Shown here: piece by piece, positions 32,327 to 41,762 of the stretch | Layout of the letters: each line of letters begins with the position of its first letter | How positions within the stretch are numbered: the stretch's first letter is position 1 | Source of the DNA: Pontibacter fetidus | GTDB lineage: Bacteria > Bacteroidota > Bacteroidia > Cytophagales > Hymenobacteraceae | Assembly: GCF_010119545.1 (NCBI RefSeq) | Contig: NZ_JAAEAA010000002.1 | Location: forward strand, 186,001 to 250,000 | Length of the DNA stretch: 64,000 nucleotides | Reading direction: 5' to 3' | The notes under the pieces: model-generated | What the model saw: the letters and a program-made list of their open reading frames with translations, nothing else | The model's database searches: none | What the model was told of the DNA's origin: nothing | Position numbers and translations under genes: made by a program

Positions 32327-33526
32327 CTATAGATCTGCAGCTCTCTGAAGTATAGTCTCTACGTCTTTTACCAATAGCTGCCTGTCAAACAATTTTCGGG
32401 CTATAGTTGCGCCATGCTCGCCTGCCAGTTGTAATCCTTGCCTGTCTTCCAATACCTGTTTTATAGTTTGCGCAAGTAGGGCTGGTTGCTCTGCCGGCGT
32501 ATACCATCCGCAGTTATACTTCTCTACAAAAGCTTTGGTCCAGCCGGGGTTGGTAACTATAACAGGTGTGCCACACGCCAGGCTATCATAAAATTTGGCA
32601 GGAGAATTTGACGCCAGCACAGGCAGGTTATTAAACGTAACCAGCGACAGATCCGCCAGCTTAAACAGATCGAATATGCGGTCGCGGGGTTGAGGCGGTA
32701 AAAGTAAAAGATTAGGCAAACGCTGGGCAAGTGCCCGCAACTCCGGTTCGTAAAACCCGGTTCCGGTAAGTATAAATACAATGTTTTGCTGTGTGGCCAA
32801 CTGTTCAATAGCCTGCATTATAGTCGGAATATCGTTGGCGCGGCCATACGTACCTGCATACAACACTACCTGCTTGCCCTGCAGTTTATACTTGCTACGC
32901 AGCATTTCCACATCAGCTTCTGTTACCGCATCAGCATAACTGATATCAGTGCCATTAAGTATAGTGCTGACTTTTTCAGGATTTATACCTCGCGCTATTA
33001 CATAGTCAGTCATGTCCGGGGAGAGCGTAATAATGTGGCTGGCCTGCTTATAAAGCGAAAGCTCCATTTTATACAGCAGCTTTTGCAGCCAGCTATACTT
33101 TACGGCCCCCATTTGTATCGGGAAGCTTGGCCACAGGTCCTGCACCTCAAACACCCACGGCACATTTCGCAAACGAGCCACCTGCGCCACTACCCACGGC
33201 GCCGACAACGGCACCGAAACAGCCCACATCACATCAGGCTTTTTAAGGCGCATCAGTTTTACAAAAGCACAAACTGCAAACCCTACAAACGAAAGCAGCC
33301 GCATGGCTACCCCCATTTTGTTGGCATAATTTACTTTACATTCGTGCAGTTCCACACCCTGTGGTACCCAGCTATACTTGTGCTGCAGGCGCAGTTTACG
33401 CCAGGCGTCAGGGGCAACTATAGTGAAGCTGTGCCGTAGCGCCAGCTTTTCCATAAAAGCATATTGCCTGCACGTGGCCGGGCAATCGGGGTTAGCGTGG
33501 TGCTGATGAAGTATCGTAACGCGCAT
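32327..33526 (-). CDS. GT4-family (GT-B fold) glycosyltransferase
   Basis: The 399-residue protein is a retaining GT-B transferase of the WbuB/WcaI type. The acceptor half starts MRVTILHQHHANPD and includes WVFEVQDLWPSF. The donor half has VVLYAGTYGRANDIPTI, ILTGTGFYEPEL and the nucleotide-sugar pocket SPAKFYDSLACGTPVIV. It probably adds a sugar to a surface polysaccharide precursor at the inner membrane face. It starts 20 bases after the stop codon of gldB on the same strand, so the two may be co-transcribed. No other polysaccharide genes are adjacent. Confidence 0.9.
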   Translation of the reverse strand: MRVTILHQHHANPDCPATCRQYAFMEKLALRHSFTIVAPDAWRKLRLQHKYSWVPQGVELHECKVNYANKMGVAMRLLSFVGFAVCAFVKLMRLKKPDVMWAVSVPLSAPWVVAQVARLRNVPWVFEVQDLWPSFPIQMGAVKYSWLQKLLYKMELSLYKQASHIITLSPDMTDYVIARGINPEKVSTILNGTDISYADAVTEADVEMLRSKYKLQGKQVVLYAGTYGRANDIPTIMQAIEQLATQQNIVFILTGTGFYEPELRALAQRLPNLLLLPPQPRDRIFDLFKLADLSLVTFNNLPVLASNSPAKFYDSLACGTPVIVTNPGWTKAFVEKYNCGWYTPAEQPALLAQTIKQVLEDRQGLQLAGEHGATIARKLFDRQLLVKDVETILQRAADL

Positions 33527-33546
33527 CTACAGGCGGGCAAAGCGTT

Positions 33547-34539
33547 TTAGCTCTTCTCCGGTTTATACTTCGACTCGTTGAAGATCTTTTTGTAATCTTT
33601 ATCAGCCATCAGCTCAGGCAGCGTTACCTCCGGGTGGCGCTCCATGTACTTCTTCACAATCTGCCAGCCAACCCAAGTACCCAAACGGCCAGGTGCTTTT
33701 GCATCAATTTCTGGTGTGTTAGGGCGCTCGCCAATGTATTTCTGTACCAGAAACGGGTTCTTCTCATACAGCAAGCTCTTTTCTATAAAGTGTGCCCAGA
33801 TACGGCCTTCGTTATGATGAATATCTGCCACCTGCGAGCCACTATACCCGATTATGGCAGAATCAGGGGTGCATGGCATTACAGTTTTTACAAAATAATA
33901 GGCTTTGCCAGCGCTTATCATCTCCGATAGCAGCGACCTGTCCAGGAAATCGGTTTTGTTGAATTTATTAGACAGCAATAAGATAGCTGCCGGTACCATA
34001 TTAGGGCGTTCGTAGCGCTTCAGTATATATTCATAAGTATCGGGACGGTACAAGGCATCCTTGCCAATAAAAAAATCCAGCCCCAATACCATCAGGCTAT
34101 CCGACACATGCAAGTCCTGGCCTAACCCCGACACAAACGTTTTTACCTCCGGCACATAAAACTCAGGGTAATAAAATTTAATAACCTTAAAGGCTGTTTC
34201 CAGTTGCTGCTGTTCCGGCTCCATGTTGTCAAACTTCTTCATGGCTTGCTGTGCCAGCGAGTCCAGCGATGGGTTTGTGGCCAGGCCCAACAGCGAGTTT
34301 ACAAGTATAGAGTCGTGCGGATATTGCTTCTGCTGCAGGTATTTATCGGCGAAAAGCGGATGTTGCTTTAAAAAGTCCCTCACTTGTTTTTCCTGCTTTA
34401 TCGCAAAGAAATCTTTCTCCAGCCGTTCGATCTTAACATCTACAGGTATGCGCTCTATCTCGTCAGGCAGCTCACACCCTTTTTTGCTACAACTGGCTAA
34501 AAAAAGAACTATGGCTATATATACTAATCTATATGACAT
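33547..34539 (-). CDS. gldB: Gliding motility lipoprotein GldB
   Basis: GldB is a lipoprotein first found through gliding mutants of Flavobacterium johnsoniae; its biochemical role is unsettled. The signal ends in a lipobox (IVLFLASC, Cys near residue 17). The body shows the family's Asp/Glu-rich N-terminal part (PVDVKIERLEKDFF) and the conserved C-terminal block GRLGTWVGWQIVKKYMERHP and LPELMADKDYKKIF, reminiscent of DUF2268 zinc-peptidase-like folds. The length of 330 aa is typical. It is the first gene of a pair with the GT4 gene and diverges from a porin-like gene at 34615. Confidence 0.9.
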   Translation of the reverse strand: MSYRLVYIAIVLFLASCSKKGCELPDEIERIPVDVKIERLEKDFFAIKQEKQVRDFLKQHPLFADKYLQQKQYPHDSILVNSLLGLATNPSLDSLAQQAMKKFDNMEPEQQQLETAFKVIKFYYPEFYVPEVKTFVSGLGQDLHVSDSLMVLGLDFFIGKDALYRPDTYEYILKRYERPNMVPAAILLLSNKFNKTDFLDRSLLSEMISAGKAYYFVKTVMPCTPDSAIIGYSGSQVADIHHNEGRIWAHFIEKSLLYEKNPFLVQKYIGERPNTPEIDAKAPGRLGTWVGWQIVKKYMERHPEVTLPELMADKDYKKIFNESKYKPEKS

Positions 34540-34614
34540 TACTGTTTACTTTTGTACAAAAATAGCAGGAACTTACGTACTAAGGTAACACGAATATTAC
34601 AAACCCTGATTCTA

Positions 34615-35280
34615 ATGAAAAAACTTACACTTCTATCGCTTTTTCTTTGCTTGTCTTTCGGCGCTTTTGCCCAGATCGAGATCGGACTGATGATTTCGCC
34701 AACTATAACCGGCAACCGTTTTGTAGCCGAAGACAAGTATAACTTTAAGCAAGAGAACAGTAATCTGCGTCTGGGTGTAGGCGTGGTAGCAGACTATTTT
34801 TTTGCGCAGAACTATGCTTTTGGCACTGGCCTGATTTACCGCAGCAAAGGCAGCGAAATAAGCTATACTTATGACCCACAGGATGGTAATGGCCCAATCA
34901 CATTAACGGACGATATTGCTGTTCAGTACATCGAGTTGCCGCTAACGCTTAAGCTCTTTACCAACGAAATTGCCCCGGCAACTATTTTATACTTCCAGGT
35001 GGGTGGCTCGCTAAACACGAAAATGGCAGCCAAAGTGAATGATAAAAAAGTAATTGATGGCGAAAAAACGGCCAAGCGCTTTAACCTTTTCGAAGCGGAT
35101 GTGATGCTTGGCGGCGGCACCGAGTTTCAGTTCGGCGAAAGCACTAAGTTATTTGCAGGCTTAACCTACCATCGCGGCCTAAGCGACATCGATAACAAAT
35201 ACTACAGCGAGAGGCTCAGCGACAAAAACATATCCCTTAAAAACAGCGGCGTTTCTCTCGACTTTGGTGTGAAATTCTAA
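34615..35280 (+). CDS. Porin-family outer-membrane beta-barrel protein
   Basis: I choose the ATG at 34615, where MKKLTLLSLFLCLSFGAFAQ is a signal peptide; an upstream in-frame ATG at 34552 would hide it. The 221-residue protein is a predicted eight-strand barrel of the Bacteroidota 'outer membrane beta-barrel' (PorT/OmpA-like) type: VGVVADYFFAQNYAFGTGLIY, YIELPLTLKLF, and a C-terminal strand ending VSLDFGVKF with the terminal Phe expected for Bam-assembled barrels. Specific function unknown. A symmetrical hairpin follows. Confidence 0.85.
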   Translation: MKKLTLLSLFLCLSFGAFAQIEIGLMISPTITGNRFVAEDKYNFKQENSNLRLGVGVVADYFFAQNYAFGTGLIYRSKGSEISYTYDPQDGNGPITLTDDIAVQYIELPLTLKLFTNEIAPATILYFQVGGSLNTKMAAKVNDKKVIDGEKTAKRFNLFEADVMLGGGTEFQFGESTKLFAGLTYHRGLSDIDNKYYSERLSDKNISLKNSGVSLDFGVKF

Positions 35281-35303
35281 ACTATAGGTATACGTATAAA
35301 CTG

Positions 35304-35338
35304 AAAGAGCCGCCCCGAATAGTTCGGGGCGGCTCTTT
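35304..35338. terminator. Perfect hairpin between convergent genes
   Basis: A 16-bp GC-rich stem (35304-35319 with 35323-35338) has a 3-base loop. T tracts on both sides are short, so it ends transcription from both sides with moderate strength. Confidence 0.7.
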
Positions 35339-35347
35339 GCTTATAGT

Positions 35348-36943
35348 TTAATCTTCTTTTTCGAGCACTTCCAGTTCCTCTGCGAAGGTAGTGCGTAATT
35401 CGATCTCTTCACCCCGGTCATCCATTACCTTAAAGTCAGTAATGCCCAGCGAAGTATCTTTTATTAAGCTCACCCACCTAAAATATTTAAAGAACCATTT
35501 TACCTGTTTCGAAACAATTCCTTTGGTATAATAATCATACACAAACGGGTGCACGTAAATGGTCAGGTTCTTTTGGTTGTGGCTTACCAGCAGGTCGTCT
35601 ACAGCTGCTTCAATTTCGTCAGTAACCAGTATACTGGCTGTTATCTTACCAGTGCCGCCGCACGTAGGGCAAACCTCACCAGTTACAATATTTTGCTCCG
35701 GCCTCACACGCTGACGCGTTATCTGCATCAGGCCGAATTTAGAGATTGGCAGAACTGTTGACTTTGACCGGTCGGTTCTTAGTTCTTCTTTTACAACCTC
35801 GTATACTTTCTGGCGGTTTTCCGGCGACTTCATATCGATGAAGTCAATTACTATGATACCGCCTATATCCCGGAGACGTAACTGGCGTGCCACTTCGCGG
35901 GCTGCCATCATGTTCACGTTCAGAGCCGTGGCCTCCTGATCGGCTTCGGTATTAGATTTATTGCCACTGTTCACATCAATTACATGCAGCGCTTCGGTGT
36001 GCTCAATTACCAGGTATCCGCCGCCTGGTATAGTTACCGTTTTGCCGAAAGCAGCCTTCAGCTGTTTTTCGATGTGGTAGTGTTCAAATGTTTTGGTTTT
36101 GCCGGTATACTGCTTCAGGATCTTTAACTTATCCGGTGCAATACTGCCGATGTATGTTTTGATCTCATCATAAAGCTGAACATCGTCCACTATTATGTTG
36201 TCAAAACTTTCGTTTAGCAAATCCCTCAAAATGGAAGAAGAACGACCAAGTTCACCTATAACTTTATCGCAGGGCTTCGCTGTTTTCAGCGTTTGAAACC
36301 CCTCTTCCCAGTTAGTAAGCATGTTGCGCAGGTCTCTGTCGAGCTCTGCCACATCACGTCCTTCGGCCACTGTCCTGATGATCACTCCAAAGTTCTCCGG
36401 CTTAATCGATGTGATCAAACGTTTTAAACGGGTGCGTTCATCCTTGCTTACGATCTTTTTAGATACGCTTACCGTGTTTGAGAACGGTACAAGTACCAGG
36501 TATCGGCCCGCAAGAGAAATCTCGCAGGATAAGCGTGGACCTTTTGTAGAAATAGGTTCTTTTACAATCTGCACTAACAGCTGCTGTCCTTTTTTAAGTA
36601 CATCAGCTATTTTGCCCAATTTGTCTATTTCAGGCTCAAATTTTAACTGGTTTAGTTTAGGCGACGCGTTCTTCTGAGTCTGTGCTACCTTAACAAATTT
36701 GTTAAGTGTTTTGATGTTGGCTCCCAAATCATGGTAATGCAGAAACGCATCCTTCTGGTAACCAATATCAATAAAGGCAGCATTTAGGCCTGGCATTACT
36801 TTTTTTACAGTCCCCAGAAAGATATCACCCACAATATAGTTGGTGTCTTTCTTCTCGTAGTGGTATTCTACAAGGCGTTTGTCCTGTAAGAGTGCAATGC
36901 GTTCTCCATCCTGAGTAGAATTGATGATTAGTTCATTACTCAA
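35348..36943 (-). CDS. rng: Ribonuclease E/G family endoribonuclease
   Basis: RNase G/E cuts single-stranded RNA and takes part in rRNA maturation and mRNA decay. The S1-like domain is near the N-terminus (YIVGDIFLGTVKKVMPGLNAA, FIDIGYQKDAFLH). The catalytic Mg-binding Asp residues lie in LHVIDVNSGNKS and GIIVIDFIDMKS. The zinc-link CPTCGGTGK follows. At 531 aa it lacks the long RNase E scaffold tail, so it fits the RNase G form used across Bacteroidota. The tiny basic protein gene at 37025-37114 lies 81 bases upstream on the same strand, a conserved pairing. Confidence 0.95.
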   Translation of the reverse strand: MSNELIINSTQDGERIALLQDKRLVEYHYEKKDTNYIVGDIFLGTVKKVMPGLNAAFIDIGYQKDAFLHYHDLGANIKTLNKFVKVAQTQKNASPKLNQLKFEPEIDKLGKIADVLKKGQQLLVQIVKEPISTKGPRLSCEISLAGRYLVLVPFSNTVSVSKKIVSKDERTRLKRLITSIKPENFGVIIRTVAEGRDVAELDRDLRNMLTNWEEGFQTLKTAKPCDKVIGELGRSSSILRDLLNESFDNIIVDDVQLYDEIKTYIGSIAPDKLKILKQYTGKTKTFEHYHIEKQLKAAFGKTVTIPGGGYLVIEHTEALHVIDVNSGNKSNTEADQEATALNVNMMAAREVARQLRLRDIGGIIVIDFIDMKSPENRQKVYEVVKEELRTDRSKSTVLPISKFGLMQITRQRVRPEQNIVTGEVCPTCGGTGKITASILVTDEIEAAVDDLLVSHNQKNLTIYVHPFVYDYYTKGIVSKQVKWFFKYFRWVSLIKDTSLGITDFKVMDDRGEEIELRTTFAEELEVLEKED

Positions 36944-37024
36944 TTTCTCTCAAAGATTAGTTGGATGTATAGACCAAAGCCCACAATGCGGTAGCAAAGT
37001 GGGCTCCCTAAAACGCAGAAGAAA

Positions 37025-37114
37025 TTACTTCTTCTTGTGTCTGTTCTTTCTTAGGCGCTTCTTTCTTTTGTGTGTAGCGATCTTATGTCTTTTTCTTTTC
37101 TTTCCGCAAGGCAT
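37025..37114 (-). CDS. AURKAIP1/COX24-domain small basic protein (29 aa)
   Basis: The ATG at 37114 to the TAA at 37025 encodes MPCGKKRKRHKIATHKRKK and a further ten basic residues. This matches the very short Bacteroidota proteins annotated as AURKAIP1/COX24 domain-containing, which resemble the mitochondrial small-subunit protein mS38. It is therefore a probable ribosome-associated peptide. More than half of its residues are Lys, Arg or His. Its place just upstream of rng and the strong residue pattern make it convincing despite the size. It is easily missed by gene finders. Confidence 0.88.
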   Translation of the reverse strand: MPCGKKRKRHKIATHKRKKRLRKNRHKKK

Positions 37115-37153
37115 AGTCTTGAAGTTTTGTATTTGTGAATAATTTCTTTAATA

Positions 37154-38032
37154 CTATTTAAGTCGGGCCAGGTACTCATCAACTGAGGCAGCCAGGGCCG
37201 GATCATCTTTCATTGTCTTTACCTTGTTAAACAAGGCAATGGCTTCTTCTTTTTTGCCGGTCTCAGCCAACGATACAGCCAGGTTAAAGTTACCTTCCAG
37301 GTGCTTCGGGTTTACCTTCACCAGGTGCTCAAAACGCTCCAACGCTTTATCATACTGCCCAGACTGCATCGAAAGTATACCTAAGTTAAACAGGGCTTTC
37401 TCGTTATCCGGGTCAGCAGAGATTACCTCACGTAGCATCGTAATACCCTGCATCGGGTTAGAACTTGCTATGTAGGTCATCGCCACATTGGTTTTGGCAT
37501 CCAGGTCAGCGGGGTTGTTCTTCAGCACTTTCTCGTACATGGCACGAGCTTTAGTACCTAACTCAGCAGCACGCTCCTGCGACGCAGCATACGTAAAAGC
37601 ATCAAAGTAGCTATCGCCGGCTTTTCTGAAATTACGCTCACCTGGCCTTGCATTCGCTACTGTTTCGTAGTAGTAACCTGCACTGTCAAACTTAGATGCC
37701 GCTGCATATGCTTCTGCCAGTTCTGAGGCCAGCAATACGCGCTGTTGCTTATCGGTAGCTTTGTTGTAACGGGCTCTTACTGTAGCCAGCTCCATTAGTT
37801 GCTCCGGGGTAGCTGTTGCGTGCGGGTCACCGGCATTAGCCCCGGCAACTGCAGCCTCATCTTCATGGCCGTGGCCATCATCAGCAGAGTGACCTTCCGA
37901 GGCAGCAGCTTCGGTATTACCCTTAGCCAGGCTATCTTTGTCATCTTCATTTACAACTACTTTGGGCAAGAAAAACATACCTGCTACTAGGGCAAGTGCC
38001 GCAACAACTAAAATGATCTGGTTACGTGTCAT
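37154..38032 (-). CDS. Membrane-anchored tetratricopeptide repeat protein
   Basis: The 292-residue protein has one N-terminal membrane segment (IILVVAALALVAGMFFLP), then a low-complexity linker rich in Ala, Glu, His and Asp (about residues 28-70), then four to five TPR units. Repeats include AMYEKVLKNNPADLDAKTNVAM, ALFNLGILSMQSGQYDKALE and LEGNFNLAVSLAETGKKEEAI. The repeat domain should face the periplasm. TPRs bind other proteins; the partner is unknown. It sits between HU and the COX24-like gene on the same strand, with 65-110 base spacers. Confidence 0.85.
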   Translation of the reverse strand: MTRNQIILVVAALALVAGMFFLPKVVVNEDDKDSLAKGNTEAAASEGHSADDGHGHEDEAAVAGANAGDPHATATPEQLMELATVRARYNKATDKQQRVLLASELAEAYAAASKFDSAGYYYETVANARPGERNFRKAGDSYFDAFTYAASQERAAELGTKARAMYEKVLKNNPADLDAKTNVAMTYIASSNPMQGITMLREVISADPDNEKALFNLGILSMQSGQYDKALERFEHLVKVNPKHLEGNFNLAVSLAETGKKEEAIALFNKVKTMKDDPALAASVDEYLARLK

Positions 38033-38097
38033 TCCTGAAAAAATAAGTAGGTGTTAATTATAAATCTGCAAAATCAGGAGGCAAAGATACGAAAGAA

Positions 38098-38403
38098 TTA
38101 AGAATGAGCCAGTTCTTTGATCTTTTTGCTGTTCTTTATCTTCGCGATGAAGGTTTTAGACGGCTTAAAGCTTGGAATAAAGTGCTCATCAATAATAATA
38201 GATGTATTTTTAGAGATGTTACGAGCTACTTTTTTGGCGCGCTTCTTATTTACAAAGCTACCAAAACCTCTCACGTAGATGTTGTTACCATCAGCCATTG
38301 AGTCTTTCACTACTTTGAAAAAAGCCTCGATGGTAGATTGAACATCAGCCTTATCAATCCCTGTTTTATCAGCAATCTCTGATATTACTTCTGCTTTAGT
38401 CAC
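38098..38403 (-). CDS. HU-family DNA-binding protein
   Basis: I start the gene at the GTG at 38403, which gives a 101-residue protein beginning (V/M)TKAEVISEIADKTG, the usual HU/IHF start in Bacteroidota. Farther upstream in-frame starts would add an unlikely Cys/Trp-containing leader. The beta-arm signature is present as IYVRGFGSFVNKKRAKKVARN, with basic residues for DNA wrapping. HU compacts and bends DNA as a dimer. The gene is divergent from mutY across a 310-base spacer (38404-38716) that shows one AACTATAG word and AT-rich sequence. Confidence 0.92.
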   Translation of the reverse strand: MTKAEVISEIADKTGIDKADVQSTIEAFFKVVKDSMADGNNIYVRGFGSFVNKKRAKKVARNISKNTSIIIDEHFIPSFKPSKTFIAKIKNSKKIKELAHS

Positions 38404-38716
38404 TTTCTTGAGTTTTATAAATTTTAAAATATGATAAATTTCCAATACATTAAGCTGGCAATTGCACCAACTCCGTGATTTTCGGGGCACAAAGGTAGTT
38501 TTACTTTTCGATATGTAAAAGTTTTACGCTTAAATTATTAAGTATAAATTCCTATCCCTTAAGGCTATCTAAATCGGGCATTTCTGCAACAGAATATAAC
38601 TTTTCCGCATGCCGGTTGCACAACTATAGCTTTGTTGACCGATTTACTTTTTACAGGTGTCAGAACAAAACTATAACTTTATCAGTTCTACTTTACCACT
38701 TGCTGCAGCATACCCT

Positions 38717-39805
38717 ATGGCCAACAACCCCTCCTACTTCTCTCAAACGCTGATAAACTGGTATAACCGGAACAAAAGAAATTTACCATGGCGTACCACA
38801 ACCAACCCCTATTTTATCTGGTTATCCGAAGTTATACTGCAACAGACACGTGTAAACCAGGGGCTGCCATACTATATTAAGTTTACAGAAGCTTACCCTA
38901 CCGTGCAGGACCTGGCCGCCGCCCACGAAGACGAAGTGCTGCGCCTTTGGCAGGGTTTGGGATATTACTCGCGGGCACGCAACATGCACCATACAGCCAG
39001 GCAAATTGTGCAGGAGTATGGCGGCAATTTCCCGGGTAACTATAGCGAACTACTGAAACTAAAGGGTGTTGGCAACTATACGGCGGCGGCCATTGCAGCC
39101 TTTGCTTTTAAAGAGCAGGTAGCCGTGCTGGACGGAAACGTGTTTCGGGTATTAGCGCGGGTCTTTGGTATTTCAGAAGACATAGCTGCGCCGGCTTCCC
39201 GCAAAATTTTCCAGGAGCAGGCAGACCAGTTAGTACCTGCCACTGAACCGGATACTTACAACCAGGCCATTATGGAGTTTGGGGCTATACAATGCACGCC
39301 TATTATGCCCGACTGCCTGTTTTGCCCGCTGCAACAATCGTGTTTTGCTTTTACGCACGGACTGGTGCAGGAACTACCGGTAAAATCGAAAGCTAAGGCA
39401 GCGCGGCCGCGTTATTTCCATTACCTGGTTTTTGAGTGGCAAGGGCAATATTATATGCGCAAGCGTTTGGAAGGCGATATATGGCAGGGACTTTACGATT
39501 TTTACCTTTACGAAAGCCCAGACAAAACTATAGATGCTACCGTATTATTAAAAGAACTGAATGCAGCGGGAATCCCTGTAACTATAAATCAACTTTCTAA
39601 TCCTTTAAAAGAGTATAAGCATATACTAAGTCACCAAAAAGTAACTGCTAAATTTTACCTTATAAAGCTGCAGGAAAAGCTAAATACCGAAGTAGAGCAG
39701 GAAACACGACTGGCACTTTACGATGCTGAAAAAATAGATGAATTACCGAAGGCAGTTTTGATCAGCAACTATTTGAAAGATGCCAAGATTTTACTACATT
39801 TATAG
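38717..39805 (+). CDS. mutY: A/G-specific adenine glycosylase
   Basis: MutY removes adenine mispaired with 8-oxoguanine. I favour the ATG at 38717 (MANNPSYFSQTLINWY); an in-frame GTG at 38657 would add 20 residues. The 362-residue protein shows LPWRTTTNPYFIWLSEVILQQ with the catalytic Glu, the helix-hairpin-helix LKGVGNYTAAAIAAFAF, the catalytic Asp in VLDGNVFRVLARVFG, and an intact C-x6-C-x2-C-x5-C iron-sulfur loop (CTPIMPDCLFCPLQQSC). A C-terminal NUDIX-like domain (about 225-362) reads 8-oxoG. It heads the mutY-ssb-gldE-gldD gene order seen widely in Bacteroidota. Confidence 0.95.
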   Translation: MANNPSYFSQTLINWYNRNKRNLPWRTTTNPYFIWLSEVILQQTRVNQGLPYYIKFTEAYPTVQDLAAAHEDEVLRLWQGLGYYSRARNMHHTARQIVQEYGGNFPGNYSELLKLKGVGNYTAAAIAAFAFKEQVAVLDGNVFRVLARVFGISEDIAAPASRKIFQEQADQLVPATEPDTYNQAIMEFGAIQCTPIMPDCLFCPLQQSCFAFTHGLVQELPVKSKAKAARPRYFHYLVFEWQGQYYMRKRLEGDIWQGLYDFYLYESPDKTIDATVLLKELNAAGIPVTINQLSNPLKEYKHILSHQKVTAKFYLIKLQEKLNTEVEQETRLALYDAEKIDELPKAVLISNYLKDAKILLHL

Positions 39806-39823
39806 ACTGAACTTTTTCTTTCT

Positions 39824-39831
39824 TAAATTTG
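39824..39831 (+). promoter_or_regulatory. Possible -7 promoter element upstream of ssb
   Basis: TAAATTTG matches the Bacteroidota TAnnTTTG -7 consensus. I see no clear TTTG at the -33 position, so the assignment is tentative. Confidence 0.35.
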
Positions 39832-39909
39832 TAGTTCAGTAAGCCATATTTGCCTCCGGCTTGGTTGCCGGAGTAGCCCAATTAATTAACTATTTAAACT
39901 AAAAAAGAC

Positions 39910-40374
39910 ATGGCAAGTGTAAACAAAGTAATCCTGATCGGAAACCTGGGCAAAGACCCTGAAGTTCGTCATTTAGAAGGTGGTGTGGCTGTAGCCCGCT
40001 TCCCTTTAGCAACCTCCGAATCTTACAAAGACAAAAGCGGCCAGCGCGTTGAGAAAACAGAATGGCATAACATTGTTGTATGGCGCGGCCTGGCCGAAGT
40101 AGCCGAAAAATATGTACGCAAAGGTCAGTCTGTTTTTATCGAAGGCAAGATCCGCACCAACCAGTACCAGGACAAAGATGGCAACCAGCGCTACTCTACC
40201 GAAATTGTAGCAGATTCATTAGAGATATTATCTCCTAAAGGTAGCAATGAAGGTGGTAACACTGCAGAGCAACAGTCAGCAGCATTACATCAAAGCTCAA
40301 CTCATCAGACTGGCAAAACATCGGCCCCAGCTGGTGTAGCACAGAACGACGAGCCAGACGACCTGCCGTTCTAA
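39910..40374 (+). CDS. ssb: Single-stranded DNA-binding protein
   Basis: The 154-residue SSB has an N-terminal OB fold (residues 1-110: VNKVILIGNLGKDPEVRHL, KTEWHNIVVWRGLAEVAEKYV, GQSVFIEGKIRT) and a flexible Gln/Ser-rich tail that ends in the acidic tip DEPDDLPF, which recruits repair and replication proteins. Length and layout are standard. About 80 bases before the ATG a TAAATTTG sequence (39824-39831) fits the Bacteroidota -7 consensus TAnnTTTG, so the gene may have its own promoter within the mutY-gldD cluster. Confidence 0.96.
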   Translation: MASVNKVILIGNLGKDPEVRHLEGGVAVARFPLATSESYKDKSGQRVEKTEWHNIVVWRGLAEVAEKYVRKGQSVFIEGKIRTNQYQDKDGNQRYSTEIVADSLEILSPKGSNEGGNTAEQQSAALHQSSTHQTGKTSAPAGVAQNDEPDDLPF

Positions 40375-40400
40375 TCCTTGTTTAACCTAACAATTGAATT

Positions 40401-41762
40401 TTGGGAAGTATAGATCCTGGAGACCCCCTGAGTTATAGTTTACTGCAGTTATTCCAAAACACGTCTGCTTTACTCAGGATCGAATATATTATAGCTATAG
40501 TTGGCTGTATAATCCTTTTGCTGCTTTCTGCCCTTGCTTCAGGGGCAGAAGCAGCATTTTTTTCTTTACAAGAGCCTGATCTGGCAAAGCTTAACAACAG
40601 CCCAAACCCTACCGATAAACGCATTTTAAAGCTGCTTGCTGATCCGCGCCAATTACTTACACAAATACTGGTTATCAATAATGCAATCAATGTTAGCATT
40701 ATTACCCTGTTTGCCTACATTGCCTGGTTGCTGTTTGGTACGTTAGGTATAGCTGAGTTTGCCGGCTGTATGCTGTTTGCTACTTTCTTGATCGTTTTTT
40801 TCGGGGAAGTGCTGCCCAAAGTATATGCCCACAAAAACCCGCTAACTATAGCCAGGCGTGCAGCACCTGGCTTAGCTATACTTAAACCATTTATACAGCC
40901 ATTTGCTAAATTACTGATGGCTATTGGCAGTTGGATAGAGGCCAGATATGGCGCCCGTAGTTATAACCACACCATGCAGGAACTAAAGCACAGCCTGGAT
41001 GTAGCGCTAACCAACGAGGATACTTCCCCTGAAGAGCGTCGTATTTTGCGCGGTGTCGTAAATTTTGGTTCTATTACTGTGAGGCAAATTATGCGGCCGC
41101 GTGTGGATATCGTGGCATTTAAAACGACACTTACTTTGCCCGAGCTGCTACCGGAAATTATGAAATGGGGCTACTCGCGTGTACCGGTTTATAAAGAAAG
41201 CACCGACCAGATTGAAGGTATACTTTACGTAAAAGACCTGTTACCGCACATTGATAAAGGCCCTGAGTTTAATTGGCAACGCCTGATACGTGCTCCTTTC
41301 TTTGTGCCGGATAACAGGCGTATTGCAGACCTTTTCGAGGATTTTAAGGACAAGCACGTGCACATGGCTATAGTATTGAATGAGTACGGCGCTACGGCAG
41401 GTTTGCTTACGTTAGAGGATATTGTGGAAGAAATTGTGGGCGAAATAAACGATGAGTTTGACGACGACGAGGTTTTCTACTCCCAGTTAGATAAAAATAC
41501 CTTTATCTTTGATGCCAAGACATCGTTGCACGACTTCTGCAAAATAGCTGAAGTGCCTTTCGATGTTTTTGATGATGTGAAAGGCGAAAGCGAGTCGGTG
41601 GCCGGGCTGGTGCTGGCGCTTTTTTCGCGCATACCCAAGCCAGGCGAAACTATAAACTATGGCCCGTTTCACTTTACTATAGAATCTGCGGACAACAAAC
41701 GCGTAAAACGAGTAAAAATAAATGTCGGAAATAAAAAAAAGAACCCGCACAAAGTTAGTTAA
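40401..41762 (+). CDS. gldE: Gliding motility-associated membrane protein GldE (CNNM/CBS-domain)
   Basis: The 453-residue protein begins at a TTG codon (40401). It has a DUF21/CNNM membrane domain with three to four helices (residues about 25-185, containing [16 protein letters not shown]), a paired CBS domain ([60 protein letters not shown]) and a C-terminal CorC_HlyC domain. This is the hemolysin C/CorC type of divalent-cation-linked protein. In Flavobacterium, GldE supports gliding together with GldD. Its end overlaps the start of gldD by 41 bases. Confidence 0.92.
   Translation: MGSIDPGDPLSYSLLQLFQNTSALLRIEYIIAIVGCIILLLLSALASGAEAAFFSLQEPDLAKLNNSPNPTDKRILKLLADPRQLLTQILVINNAINVSIITLFAYIAWLLFGTLGIAEFAGCMLFATFLIVFFGEVLPKVYAHKNPLTIARRAAPGLAILKPFIQPFAKLLMAIGSWIEARYGARSYNHTMQELKHSLDVALTNEDTSPEERRILRGVVNFGSITVRQIMRPRVDIVAFKTTLTLPELLPEIMKWGYSRVPVYKESTDQIEGILYVKDLLPHIDKGPEFNWQRLIRAPFFVPDNRRIADLFEDFKDKHVHMAIVLNEYGATAGLLTLEDIVEEIVGEINDEFDDDEVFYSQLDKNTFIFDAKTSLHDFCKIAEVPFDVFDDVKGESESVAGLVLALFSRIPKPGETINYGPFHFTIESADNKRVKRVKINVGNKKKNPHKVS

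Noticed and set aside
36921-37142. Plus-strand 73-residue Phe/Leu/Cys-rich frame
   Set aside because: It is the antisense image of the basic COX24-like gene at 37025-37114 and of the rng start.
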